DNA of 24,984 nt from Candidatus Methanophagales archaeon ANME-1-THS (lineage in GTDB: Archaea > Halobacteriota > Syntropharchaeia > Alkanophagales > Methanospirareceae): contig RXIE01000167.1 in the NCBI GenBank assembly GCA_004212135.1, forward strand, positions 1-24,984, written 5' to 3'. Below, in pieces: positions 1 to 7,690 of this stretch. Positions within the stretch are counted from its first letter, which is position 1. Every line of letters starts with the position of its first letter. The notes under the pieces were generated by a model. The model did no database searches. It was not told the DNA's origin and saw nothing but the letters and a program-made list of their open reading frames with translations. A program made the translations under genes and the position numbers.

Positions 1-167
1 CCTCCTGACCGTTCAACTGCTCTTCTCAGCGTTTGGGGCGTGGAAAACGCGGCAATATCCAGGTCCTGCGTGAGCACCTCGCACCTGACCCGGTCCACTT
101 CCGCAGTTCGTAGCGCATCCCTAACCATCCCCTCCGCTTTCCTTCCGGTCGCTACTACTATCTTCAT
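1..167 (-). CDS. Dihydropteroate synthase-like protein, N-terminal part only (runs off left edge)
   Basis: Reading leftward from an ATG at 167-165, the frame stays open to the window edge (55 codons). It begins MKIVVATGRKAEGMVRDAL and continues with an AAFSTPQTL stretch. This resembles the N-terminal domain (DUF6513-like) of the archaeal dihydropteroate synthase-related proteins (TIGR00284), which are linked to tetrahydromethanopterin synthesis. The catalytic TIM-barrel domain would lie outside the window, so the call rests on the opening alone. The start lies inside the 3' end of the upstream Lrp gene: the two frames overlap by 47 bases, which suggests co-transcription and translational coupling. 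No strong Shine-Dalgarno sequence precedes the ATG. The family call is from recognition of the sequence pattern, not from a search. Confidence 0.6.
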   Translation of the reverse strand, partial: MKIVVATGRKAEGMVRDALRTAEVDRVRCEVLTQDLDIAAFSTPQTLRRAVERSG

Positions 168-642
168 CTGCAAAACACTCTAAAAACGGATCTTCCAGTT
201 TCTCCTTTATCGTTTGATACACTATGAAGGTTTCAGTCCGCTCGACCGCCCCAAACGATTGTATCGCCTTCAGGAATTCAGTCATCTCGTCCTTCTCATG
301 AAAAAGAACCTCCAGGAAGAGATCAAACCGCCCGAAGAGGAGCTGGATCCTGCGTACATTGTGGTTATTCGTCAGGAAATCTATCAGCTCGCTTCGCAAT
401 CTCCCCTCTGGTTTCGCGATAATCAAGACATACGCCTGAAAAGAGAAGCCGAGCTTATCTGCATCTAACGACAACGAACAGCGCTTCACTATCCCCGCCT
501 CCGTGAGCTTTTTTACCCGTTCAAAGGCCACCTGACGGCTTATCCCGCAGCTTCTCCCGAGTTCTGAATACGAGAGCCGACCATCCTCGAGCAGCGCGCG
601 GAGGATGCATTTGTCCTTTTTCTTCAACTTTATTCCCAGCAT
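121..642 (-). CDS. Lrp/AsnC-family transcriptional regulator
   Basis: A 173-residue DNA-binding regulator of the feast/famine type. Residues about 5-60 form the winged helix-turn-helix (LLEDGRLSYSELGRSCGISR, then QVAFERVKKL). Residues about 65-150 look like the RAM effector and oligomerisation domain, with the alternating GFSFQAYVLI and FGRFDLFLEV strands. A polar, acidic and Ser-rich tail of about 20 residues follows and overlaps the next gene. Length is close to the family norm of 140-170. It is divergent from PEP carboxykinase and shares its AT-rich promoter region, so control of pckG and of itself is plausible but inferred. The TATA box lies about 25-35 bases upstream of the ATG, implying a leaderless or nearly leaderless mRNA. 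The effector cannot be told from sequence. Confidence 0.9.
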   Translation of the reverse strand: MLGIKLKKKDKCILRALLEDGRLSYSELGRSCGISRQVAFERVKKLTEAGIVKRCSLSLDADKLGFSFQAYVLIIAKPEGRLRSELIDFLTNNHNVRRIQLLFGRFDLFLEVLFHEKDEMTEFLKAIQSFGAVERTETFIVYQTIKEKLEDPFLECFADEDSSSDRKESGGDG

Positions 643-653
643 TTGTAAAAATT

Positions 654-676
654 AATTTCCGAAATTTTTATAAATA
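654..676. promoter_or_regulatory. Divergent Lrp/pckG promoter with TATA box and adjacent 13-bp palindrome
   Basis: TTTATAAATA (667-676) is a good archaeal TATA box and reads as TATTTATAAA on the other strand, so it could serve both genes. GAAATT just upstream on the plus side and GATAAC on the minus side both fit a BRE. On the minus strand, initiation would fall at or next to the Lrp start codon. On the plus strand it would fall near 700, leaving a leader of about 45 bases before pckG. AATTTC-C-GAAATT (654-666) is a perfect inverted repeat abutting the TATA box, placed where a bound regulator would compete with TBP/TFB. Binding by the adjacent Lrp protein is inference. Confidence 0.6.
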
Positions 677-746
677 GTTATCCTTTTTTAATCCCTTTGG
701 CTTGTGGAGAATAAGTGGCAGGGAAGGAAGCGAGGAACGCTGAGAG

Positions 747-2633
747 ATGATAGAAGAGAATAGAAGAGCGGAACGGCTCAAGGTGAGGATAGGGGACCGG
801 AATTATCAGAAACTCATACGAATTGATAATCCTGAGCTCCATCAGTTTATTGCTCGGTATGTCGAGCTCTGTAATCCGGATAGGGTCTTCATCTGTGCGG
901 ATTCGCAAGAAGAGATCCAGTACATCCGGGAAGAGGCGATACGAACGGGTGAGGAAATAAAACTTGCGATAGAGGGACACACGGCTCATTTTGATGGGTA
1001 TCATGACCAGGCGAGGGATAAGGAGCATACAAAATTCCTGCTGCCCGAAGGCGTGGATTTAGGCTCGGATATCAATGCGATGGAGCGGATGGGGGGGCTC
1101 AAAGAGATTCATACGATTTTGAAAGATAGCATGGCGGGTCACCAGTTATATGTACGATTCTATTGTTTGGGGCCCGTCAAATCCGATTTCTCGTTACTTG
1201 CGGTTCAATTAACCGATTCGAGCTACGTAGCCCACTCGGAAGACCTCTTGTATAGGCCGGGGTATGAGGAATTCGTACGAGTGGGTAACTCCGCACGGTT
1301 CTTAAAGTTCGTGCATTCCGCGGGAGCGCTGGATAGCCGGAAGACCTCCATACAGATCGATAAACGGCGCGTGTATATCGACCTTGAGGATGAGGTGGTG
1401 TATAGTGTGAATACGCAATACGGTGGTAATAGCATCGGGCTGAAGAAGTTAGCCATGCGTCCCGCGATTAACCGTGCATCGCGAGAAGGCTGGCTCACTG
1501 AGCATATGTTTATCATGGGCGTGCATGGTCCGCAGGGGAGGATAACCTATTTTGCCGGTGCCTATCCGTCACTCTGCGGGAAGACCTCCACCTCCATGCT
1601 CCCCGGAGAGCGTATAGTTGGGGATGATATCGCGTACCTGAGGAAGAAAGACGAGGTGATACGTGCCGTTAACCCCGAGAAAGGAATATTTGGGATCATA
1701 CAGGGCGTGAACTCCAGAGATGACCCCATTTTATGGCGGGTATTGAATAGCCCGGGCGAGGTGATATTTTCGAACGTGCTGGTTACCGAAGAAAAAGGGG
1801 TCTACTGGATTGGCAAGGATGGAGATGTGCCTCGAAGAGGGTTCAATCATGCAGGAAGATGGGAGCTCGGAATGAGAGATGCAAAAGGGAATGAGATATC
1901 ACCCTCGCATCCCAATGCCCGGTTTACCGTGGATATGAAGGGATTAGAGAATCTGGACTCCGAGCTCGATAATCCGGATGGGGTTGTGATACAGGGCATT
2001 ATTTATGGTGGGCGGGATTCTGACACCAAAGTGCCGGTCGAAGAATCCTTCGATTGGGTGCATGGGGTGATCACGATGGGCGCTGCCCTGGAGTCTGAAA
2101 CGACCGCAGCAACACTGGGAAAAGAGGGTGTGCGATCGATTAACCCGATGTCAAACCTGGATTTCCTTTCGATACCCATCGGGAGATATATCGAGAACCA
2201 TTTAAGGTTCGGCACTGGCTTAAAAAACCCGGCTCGGATCTTCTCCGTGAATTACTTCCTGAGAGACTCGGCTGGTAAGTTCTTGAACGGTAAGAATGAC
2301 AAAGCGGTGTGGCTTAAATGGATGGAACGGCGCGCACATAACGAACTGAAAGCAATAAAAACGCCCACGGGGCTCATACCGAGATATGAAGACCTCAAGG
2401 CACTCTTCGGGGCTGTGCTCACGAAAGGATATGCTGAAGAGGATTACATAAAGCAATTCACAGTGCGGATTAAGGAGAATTTAGCTAAGATTGAGCGAGT
2501 GAAGAGGTTCTACACGACGAAAGTCGCGGATACACCCCCGGTACTCTTCAGCACCCTGGAGGCGCAGAAACAGAGGCTCATAGAGCTGCAGGCGAAGTAT
2601 GGAGACCTGGTATCGCCTTTCAAACTCGGCTAA
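747..2633 (+). CDS. pckG: Phosphoenolpyruvate carboxykinase (GTP)
   Basis: A 628-residue cytoplasmic enzyme interconverting oxaloacetate plus GTP with phosphoenolpyruvate, CO2 and GDP; it links C4 acids to gluconeogenesis. The GTP class is shown by YPSLCGKTST (residues about 273-282), holding the reactive cysteine C277 and the P-loop GKT. Also visible are YGGNS at 225-229 with the following KK, the metal-binding GDD (292-294, kinase-2 position), and the downstream HPNARFT stretch and NPMSNLDFLSIPIGRY region. Length fits the GTP family (about 600-640). The ATG at 747 is preceded by GAGAG. Transcription probably starts from the shared Lrp/pckG promoter. The gene stands alone, since about 180 bases and a new promoter follow. 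Nearby sugar-nucleotide genes would consume gluconeogenic hexose, but that link is inference. Confidence 0.95.
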   Translation: MIEENRRAERLKVRIGDRNYQKLIRIDNPELHQFIARYVELCNPDRVFICADSQEEIQYIREEAIRTGEEIKLAIEGHTAHFDGYHDQARDKEHTKFLLPEGVDLGSDINAMERMGGLKEIHTILKDSMAGHQLYVRFYCLGPVKSDFSLLAVQLTDSSYVAHSEDLLYRPGYEEFVRVGNSARFLKFVHSAGALDSRKTSIQIDKRRVYIDLEDEVVYSVNTQYGGNSIGLKKLAMRPAINRASREGWLTEHMFIMGVHGPQGRITYFAGAYPSLCGKTSTSMLPGERIVGDDIAYLRKKDEVIRAVNPEKGIFGIIQGVNSRDDPILWRVLNSPGEVIFSNVLVTEEKGVYWIGKDGDVPRRGFNHAGRWELGMRDAKGNEISPSHPNARFTVDMKGLENLDSELDNPDGVVIQGIIYGGRDSDTKVPVEESFDWVHGVITMGAALESETTAATLGKEGVRSINPMSNLDFLSIPIGRYIENHLRFGTGLKNPARIFSVNYFLRDSAGKFLNGKNDKAVWLKWMERRAHNELKAIKTPTGLIPRYEDLKALFGAVLTKGYAEEDYIKQFTVRIKENLAKIERVKRFYTTKVADTPPVLFSTLEAQKQRLIELQAKYGDLVSPFKLG

Positions 2634-2783
2634 ATGCAGTCATTCAACCACGCGGTATGAAGAGCGCGTCAAAACCGCTTGAAGGCGAGTGGCTCTAATT
2701 TTACTCGGGGCCATGGCAGGCTTTGCAGATCAACACAGGAGAGCAGTTACGGTTGCACATGAGCGTGTATGCCCGCCGAAAGG

Positions 2784-2791
2784 TTTTTTAA
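2784..2791 (+). promoter_or_regulatory. Probable TATA box for the sugar-nucleotide operon
   Basis: TTTTTTAA preceded by the purine-rich CCGAAAGG (BRE-like) lies about 25-33 bases upstream of the ATG at 2817. That spacing puts initiation almost on the start codon, so the first gene of the operon is probably read from a leaderless mRNA; consistently, no Shine-Dalgarno motif precedes it. Confidence 0.5.
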
Positions 2792-2816
2792 GCGTGAGAT
2801 AAATTAGGTAGCAAAA

Positions 2817-3689
2817 ATGGCAGAGATAAGCATAATCGGATCGGGGTGGGTAGGGACTGCGATCGGGCTGGGACTCGCTCAACTGGGTAATACGGTCATC
2901 TTCTACGATGTGGTCGAGAAAAAAGGCCTGCCCAATTTCTCAAGGGATATAAACTATGCGATTACAAACTCGGACGTCTCGTTCATCTGTGTTCCCACAC
3001 CAACCAATGCAGAGGGCAGTATTGACCTGAGCTACATACAAGACGCCGCGAAAAATGTGGGCAGAGCATTAGCAGATAAAGAGCGGTATCACGTGATCGT
3101 GGTAAAGAGTACGGTCGTTCCGGGAACCACCGAGGAAGTAGTGACTCCCATCGTGGAGCGGTCTTCAGGGAAACGTGTGAGACGGGGAGAAATAGGCATG
3201 TGTATGAATCCCGAGTTCCTAACCGAGATCTCCGGGTCGTGGAGCACCGAAGAGGGTATGAAAAAGGATTTCTTCAGTGAGGATCGGATTGTCATTGGTG
3301 CATACGACAGTAAAGCGGGTGATGCACTGGAGGCGCTTTACAAGCCACTCAATAAGCCCATTTTCAGAACGGATTTGAAGACCGCGGAGATGATAAAATA
3401 CGCGTCCAATTGCATGCTGGCGACCAAGATCTCTTATTGGAATGAGATTTTTCTTATCTGCGATGCCCTCGGCATTGCGTCTCAGGTGGTCGCGGATATC
3501 GTCGCCCGTGACCCTCGCATCGGGAGGTATGGAACCATTCATGGCAAGGCCTTTGGAGGAAAATGTCTACCGAAAGATTTGAAAGCCTTTATTGCCTTCG
3601 CCCGGAGCCATGCTCAGGAAGCAAAGGTCCTGAAAGCGGTCGATGAACTGAATGAACTGATGAAAGAGAAGTATGGCGTGAGAGAATGA
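2817..3689 (+). CDS. Short UDP-glucose/GDP-mannose dehydrogenase family protein
   Basis: A 290-residue NAD-dependent nucleotide-sugar dehydrogenase, expected to oxidise UDP-glucose to UDP-glucuronate. The Rossmann motif GSGWVG is at residues 8-13. Catalytic-core features are present: VPTPT at 59-63, STVVPGTT at 98-105, NPEF with E133, N198/K204 in NCMLATKIS, and the nucleophile C250 in FGGKCLPKD. It is much shorter than the usual 400-450 residues. The segment after the first strand is condensed (FYDVVEKKGLPNFSRDINYA instead of a longer loop) and the C-terminal UDP-binding domain is absent, with only about 30 residues after the active-site cysteine region. The frame is clean, so this looks like a compact subfamily and not a broken gene. 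Its stop overlaps the next start by ATGA. Substrate is inferred from the neighbours. Confidence 0.85.
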   Translation: MAEISIIGSGWVGTAIGLGLAQLGNTVIFYDVVEKKGLPNFSRDINYAITNSDVSFICVPTPTNAEGSIDLSYIQDAAKNVGRALADKERYHVIVVKSTVVPGTTEEVVTPIVERSSGKRVRRGEIGMCMNPEFLTEISGSWSTEEGMKKDFFSEDRIVIGAYDSKAGDALEALYKPLNKPIFRTDLKTAEMIKYASNCMLATKISYWNEIFLICDALGIASQVVADIVARDPRIGRYGTIHGKAFGGKCLPKDLKAFIAFARSHAQEAKVLKAVDELNELMKEKYGVRE

Positions 3690-4504
3690 TACGAAAAGCG
3701 GTCATCCCCGCAGCAGGGTTGGGGACAAGATTTTTACCCGCAACGAAAGCGCAGCCCAAGGAGATGCTTCCTGTGGTGGATAAGCCGGTTATACAGTACG
3801 TGGTGGAAGAGGCCGTCGCCTCAGGAATAAGGGACATTCTTATCATAACGGGCAAAGGGAAGCGGGCTATAGAAGACCATTTCGGGAAAAGTGAGAGGGA
3901 AAATCAGTTCTTAGATGAGCTCGACGAACTGATGCGCGGTGTGAATCTTTTTTATACCCGGCAGAGAGAGCCCCGCGGGCTGGGCGATGCGGTTTACCAC
4001 GCCAAGAGTTTCGTCGGGGGGGATGCGTTTGCGCTCCTCTTAGGGGATACCATTACAATCCCCGGATGCACAGCGGAACTCGTCAAGATCTACGAGGAAT
4101 TCAAGACCTCGATTATCGCCGTTGAGGAGGTGCCGCGGGAGAAGATAAGCAGCTACGGGATCATCAAGGGAAAGGAGATCGAGGGCGATATACACCTCGT
4201 GGGGGATTTGGTGGAGAAGCCCAGAGCGGAAGATGCACCCTCGAATTTAGGGATCTTAGGTCGGTATATCTTGACCCCTGCGATATTTGAGGCGATAGAG
4301 AGAACCGCACCTGGGCAAGGAGATGAGATCCAGCTTACCGATGCATTGCGACTGGTAAAAGAGAAGATATACGCCGCGGTTTATCGTGGCCGGAGATATG
4401 ACATCGGGAACAAGCTCGATTGGATAAAATCGAATATCGAACTTTCGTTAGCAGATGAACGGTTTGGAGAGGAGATAAAAAAGTTTATTTCGAGCATCCG
4501 CTAA
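3686..4504 (+). CDS. galU: UTP-glucose-1-phosphate uridylyltransferase (GalU-type)
   Basis: A 272-residue nucleotidyltransferase making UDP-glucose from glucose-1-phosphate and UTP. The N-terminal signature PAAGLGTRFLPATKAQPKEM (residues 8-27) is the GalU nucleotide-binding loop, followed by the LPVVDKP sequence. Further family markers are the LLLGDTI segment near residue 120 (most GalU proteins have GDD here), VEKPRAEDAPSNLGILGRYI at about 176-195, and DEIQLTDAL near the C terminus. Length is typical of archaeal GalU. It overlaps the upstream dehydrogenase by 4 bases (ATGA) and is followed after 9 bases by the epimerase-like gene, so all three are surely one transcript. It supplies the substrate for the dehydrogenase. 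A thymidylyltransferase role is less likely because of the KAQPKEMLP motif. Confidence 0.9.
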   Translation: MIRKAVIPAAGLGTRFLPATKAQPKEMLPVVDKPVIQYVVEEAVASGIRDILIITGKGKRAIEDHFGKSERENQFLDELDELMRGVNLFYTRQREPRGLGDAVYHAKSFVGGDAFALLLGDTITIPGCTAELVKIYEEFKTSIIAVEEVPREKISSYGIIKGKEIEGDIHLVGDLVEKPRAEDAPSNLGILGRYILTPAIFEAIERTAPGQGDEIQLTDALRLVKEKIYAAVYRGRRYDIGNKLDWIKSNIELSLADERFGEEIKKFISSIR

Positions 4505-4513
4505 GGTGAGCCG

Positions 4514-5530
4514 ATGATGAACCGGAACGAAGTTGGAGTGATACTGAGAAATCTTGGAGAGCTACGCACCCGTATCGAAGGTAAGAGCATTCTCGTTACC
4601 GGTGGGGCGGGTTTCTTAGGCTCGTGGATCTGCGAGGTGCTAGTGGAACTGGGTGCACGGGTAATCTGTTTGGATAATCTGGTTAGTGGATTGAAAACCA
4701 ATGTCGCGCCTCTGATGGAGAAAGCAAACTTCACGTTCATTGAGCATGACATAACACGGCCAATTTTCTTCGACGAGCCACTGGACCTCATCATGCATCT
4801 CGCGAGCAGGGCATCTCCTTTCGAATTTGAAAAATACCCGATTCAGATCCTCAAGGCGAACACACTGGGCATCTGGATCGCTCTGGGCATAGCGAAGCAG
4901 CATCATGCACGATTCCTTTATACCTCCACGTCCGAGGTTTATGGCGCGGCCACTGAGATTCCTACGCCCGAAGAGTACCGGGGCAATGTGAATCCGATAG
5001 GGCAGAGAAGTTGTTATGACGAGGCAAAACGATGCGGTGAATCGTTTGTCATCGCGTATAAAATGGAGCATAATCTGGATGTCCGGATCGCACGGATTTT
5101 CAATACCTACGGACCGAGAATGCGGCCGGAAGGGGTTTATGGACGGGTCATTCCACGCTTCATTGACCAGGCATTACGCAATAACCCCCTTACTATCTTT
5201 GGAGATGGGACACAAACGAGGAGCTTTTGTTATGTCACTGACCAGATTGAGGGGTTGCTCAAGCTTGCGTTTATCGATGAAGGAAGTGGACTGGTGGTAA
5301 ATATAGGCACTGATGAGGAGATTACCATCTTAGAACTGGCGAAGATAATAAAGGAGCTGACACAATCCGAATCCGAGCTGGCGTTTCAGCCCTTGCCTCA
5401 GGATGATCCTCCTCGAAGACGACCGGATCTAAGAAAAGCAAAGGAGGTGTTAGGTTGGGAGCCAAAAATTGGCCTGCGAGAGGGGTTAGGCCGGACGATC
5501 AGGTATTTCCAGGAGATGAAAGAATGCTAA
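4514..5530 (+). CDS. UDP-glucuronate decarboxylase-like extended SDR (UXS type)
   Basis: A 338-residue extended short-chain dehydrogenase/reductase. GGAGFLG at 30-36 is the NAD-binding loop. TSEVYG lies at about 139-144, and Y168/K172 in SCYDEAKR form the catalytic pair. The wording GQRSCYDEAKR matches the signature of UDP-glucuronic acid decarboxylases (GERSCYDEGKR in many). FNTYGPRM, DGTQTRSF and the C-terminal DDPPRRRPDL segment are also typical of that group. It would convert UDP-glucuronate to UDP-xylose, the logical step after the two upstream genes. The start ATG has GGTGAG five bases upstream. It could instead be an epimerase or 4,6-dehydratase, but the combination with GalU and the dehydrogenase favours decarboxylase. 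Confidence 0.8.
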   Translation: MMNRNEVGVILRNLGELRTRIEGKSILVTGGAGFLGSWICEVLVELGARVICLDNLVSGLKTNVAPLMEKANFTFIEHDITRPIFFDEPLDLIMHLASRASPFEFEKYPIQILKANTLGIWIALGIAKQHHARFLYTSTSEVYGAATEIPTPEEYRGNVNPIGQRSCYDEAKRCGESFVIAYKMEHNLDVRIARIFNTYGPRMRPEGVYGRVIPRFIDQALRNNPLTIFGDGTQTRSFCYVTDQIEGLLKLAFIDEGSGLVVNIGTDEEITILELAKIIKELTQSESELAFQPLPQDDPPRRRPDLRKAKEVLGWEPKIGLREGLGRTIRYFQEMKEC

Positions 5531-5550
5531 AAATAGCCACCATACACCCA

Positions 5551-5558
5551 TTATATAA
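5551..5558 (+). promoter_or_regulatory. Probable TATA box for the AglJ-like glycosyltransferase
   Basis: TTATATAA in the 66-base gap after the decarboxylase gene, about 40 bases before the glycosyltransferase ATG. It would give a leader of roughly 15 bases and partial independence from the upstream operon. The upstream BRE position (ACACCCA) is not purine-rich, so strength is uncertain. Confidence 0.45.
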
Positions 5559-5596
5559 GGGAAGAAGGCCTTGTTTGTAACCGAACCACGGATGAG

Positions 5597-6493
5597 ATGA
5601 AAGAAGTCTGTATCTTAATACCCACGTTAAACGAAGAGGCTACGATAGGCGGAATTATACAAGAATTTAAGCATAACGGCTTTGAGCATATCCTCGTCAT
5701 CGATGGCAACAGTACCGATGCAACGCGCGAGATCGCAACGCAGGAAGGTGCGAGGGTGGAAGTGCAGCGTGGGAAGGGTAAAGGCACGGCGGTCCGACAG
5801 GGATTTGAGGTTATAGAAGAGGAGATCATTGTTATTATTGATGGAGACGGGACCTACCTCCCTTCCGAGGTGAAGAGCTTGCTGGAGCCGATCCTTAAAG
5901 ATGAAGCGGACCATGTGATTGGTAACCGGTTCGGTTTCGGGGGTGCATTTTCTCGATCCCATCGAGTTGGGAACTGGATCCTGAACAAAGTTTTTGGGCT
6001 CGGCTACGGGGTGAAGCTGAATGACATATTATCAGGATACCGGGCTCTCACAAAGGATTCGCTGAAGAAGATGAATCTCAGAAAAGAAGGGTTTGAGATC
6101 GAGACGGAGATGGTGGTCGAGTCCGTGAAACGGGGTATCCGGATAAAGGAGGTCCCGATACGGTATGAAAAGAGAAGAGGGGCTTCAAAACTCAATTTTA
6201 TCCGAGATGGACTACGGATATTGTACACACTTTATGTACTTGCACGGATGTACAATCCGATGTTCTACTTCGGGATCATTGGCACGCTCTTTATCGCCAT
6301 TGGGATCTTTTCGGGCTTTTATGTGGTACTCGAATGGTATAGAGGCATAACGCATGTTCTGCTCACCGTCTTTACGTCATTAATGATCATCTCGGGGATT
6401 CAATTTCTCATGTTCGGTCAATTAGGGGATTTACTCGTGAGCTTGCAAAAGGACATGATCGAGGTATTCAGAGAACTGGGCAGGAAGAAGTAA
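5597..6493 (+). CDS. Family-2 glycosyltransferase, AglJ-like (dolichyl-phosphate loading)
   Basis: A 298-residue membrane-anchored GT-A glycosyltransferase. The cytoplasmic catalytic domain starts with IPTLNEE (8-14) and has VIDGNSTD (34-41), RGKGKGTA and the metal-binding DGDGTY (82-87). YRALTKDSLKKM and EVPIRYEKRRGASKL are acceptor-side motifs of the polyprenyl-phosphate glycosyltransferase group. Two hydrophobic segments follow (about 222-245 and 255-275), then a short cytoplasmic tail. This architecture matches AglJ-type enzymes, which place the first sugar on dolichyl phosphate in archaeal N-glycosylation. The preceding genes make UDP-sugars and an oligosaccharyltransferase gene lies about 2 kb further on, supporting that role. 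A dolichyl-phosphate mannose or glucose synthase is the main alternative. Donor specificity cannot be read from sequence. Confidence 0.85.
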   Translation: MKEVCILIPTLNEEATIGGIIQEFKHNGFEHILVIDGNSTDATREIATQEGARVEVQRGKGKGTAVRQGFEVIEEEIIVIIDGDGTYLPSEVKSLLEPILKDEADHVIGNRFGFGGAFSRSHRVGNWILNKVFGLGYGVKLNDILSGYRALTKDSLKKMNLRKEGFEIETEMVVESVKRGIRIKEVPIRYEKRRGASKLNFIRDGLRILYTLYVLARMYNPMFYFGIIGTLFIAIGIFSGFYVVLEWYRGITHVLLTVFTSLMIISGIQFLMFGQLGDLLVSLQKDMIEVFRELGRKK

Positions 6494-6538
6494 GTGGACG
6501 TATTCCATCTGTTTCACGAGCGAGGAGGAAAAAAGATA

Positions 6539-7444
6539 CTAACTCGTTCCTATCTCCACCGATTTACTTTCACGAGAGACGGGTGTGGATAACAGATCGA
6601 TATTTAAGCGTTTCACCAGTTCTTTATATCGATCCCGGATGGTGATCTCCGTGGTACCAACGACTTTTGCGATTTCCTTCTCGGTTATTTTCTCGCCACT
6701 CAAGATAGCTGCAATATAGATCGCCGCCGCTGCCGTGCCAATCGGCCCCCAGCCCTTTGCCACGCCAGTTCCCTTATCATCCTTTAATATCTCGGTTGCT
6801 TTTTCCCGTATCTCCTCACTCAGCCCGAGCTTGGAACAGAACCGGGGAATGTACCGTGCAGGGTTCGCTGGCGCAAGCTTGATCTCCAATTTCCTTAACA
6901 GAAAGATGTACGACCTCCGTATCTTTTTTAGCGGACTCCTTGAGACCTCCGCAATCTCCTTGAGTGTTCGTGGTACTTCATACTGCCTGCACGTGATGTA
7001 GAGCATCGCGGAGACCAATTCCTCGATACTTCGGCCCTTAATTAAATTGTGCTTCATCGCCTTTCGGTACAAGACGGAGGTCTCCTCCTTGATGTTATTG
7101 GGTAGTTTGAGGGCACATGCCATCCGATCGATCTCGACGAGGGCGAGCGCAAGCGTTTTATCACTGGAGTCGATACTAATACCCCGTAATCGTTTCGTTC
7201 GAGCGGGTAAGCCAGGCATCGGTGTGCCCAAGCCCTTATCATGTATCCTATAGCTCATTGGAGGTCCGGTTCTAATCCGTTTAGCTGCTTGATCCTCATC
7301 ATATGAGCGCCATTCAGGACCGAGGTCAACGATATTCTCAGCTAAGACCACGCCACAACCCGCGCAGTACAGTTCTGCACGCTTAGAATCAGTTACGATA
7401 TTTTTAGAGCCACACTCTGGACATTTCCGAATTCGTTCCTCCAT
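6539..7444 (-). CDS. tfb: Transcription initiation factor B (TFB)
   Basis: A 301-residue archaeal TFIIB homologue that binds TBP-TATA and recruits RNA polymerase. The N-terminal zinc ribbon uses C8, C11, C27 and C30 (RKCPECGSK and LYCAGCGVV). The B-reader/linker includes GPPMSYRIHDKGLGTPM. Two cyclin-like repeats follow (about 105-195 and 200-295), with SPLKKIRRSY ending the first and a helix-turn-helix for BRE contact near KVVGTTEITIRDRYKELVKR in the second. I chose the ATG at 7444, 15 codons inside the longest frame, because AGGAGTGA precedes it at good spacing and the extra residues (MRLIWVSSFFLGVRY) do not look like TFB. It is divergent from an unknown gene and convergent with the glycosyltransferase. 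Whether it is the only TFB cannot be told from this window. Confidence 0.95.
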   Translation of the reverse strand: MEERIRKCPECGSKNIVTDSKRAELYCAGCGVVLAENIVDLGPEWRSYDEDQAAKRIRTGPPMSYRIHDKGLGTPMPGLPARTKRLRGISIDSSDKTLALALVEIDRMACALKLPNNIKEETSVLYRKAMKHNLIKGRSIEELVSAMLYITCRQYEVPRTLKEIAEVSRSPLKKIRRSYIFLLRKLEIKLAPANPARYIPRFCSKLGLSEEIREKATEILKDDKGTGVAKGWGPIGTAAAAIYIAAILSGEKITEKEIAKVVGTTEITIRDRYKELVKRLNIDLLSTPVSRESKSVEIGTS

Positions 7445-7596
7445 GTATCTCACTCCTAAAAAGAAAGAAGACACCCAAATCAGTCGCAAAGATCATAATA
7501 ACAATTCAAAATCTTTTCCTCATCCTCCGGTTTAATTAATCATCCTCTTGATGGTCGCACGTTTTACATAGTTATTAATACGAATGGTAGTCATAG

Positions 7597-7604
7597 TATA
7601 AATA
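7597..7604 (+). promoter_or_regulatory. TATA box for the 178-aa unknown gene
   Basis: TATAAATA in the 246-base TFB/unknown divergent gap. Initiation would fall near 7630, giving a leader of about 60 bases that contains the Shine-Dalgarno sequence GGGGTGA before the ATG at 7691. The rest of the gap is AT-rich; a weaker TATA-like ATTAATTAAA on the minus strand near 7531-7540 may serve TFB. Confidence 0.55.
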
Positions 7605-7690
7605 GATATAGGAAATTAATTTGGTGTAGTAAAAATACCGGAAGCGTTAAAACTGACAGAAGACAGGATGAGCAGGGGTGAATCCTTGCC

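Noticed and set aside
7445..7489. 15-codon N-terminal extension of TFB
   Set aside because: Not TFB-like, and a good ribosome site (AGGAGTGA) precedes the internal ATG that directly starts the zinc-ribbon domain.
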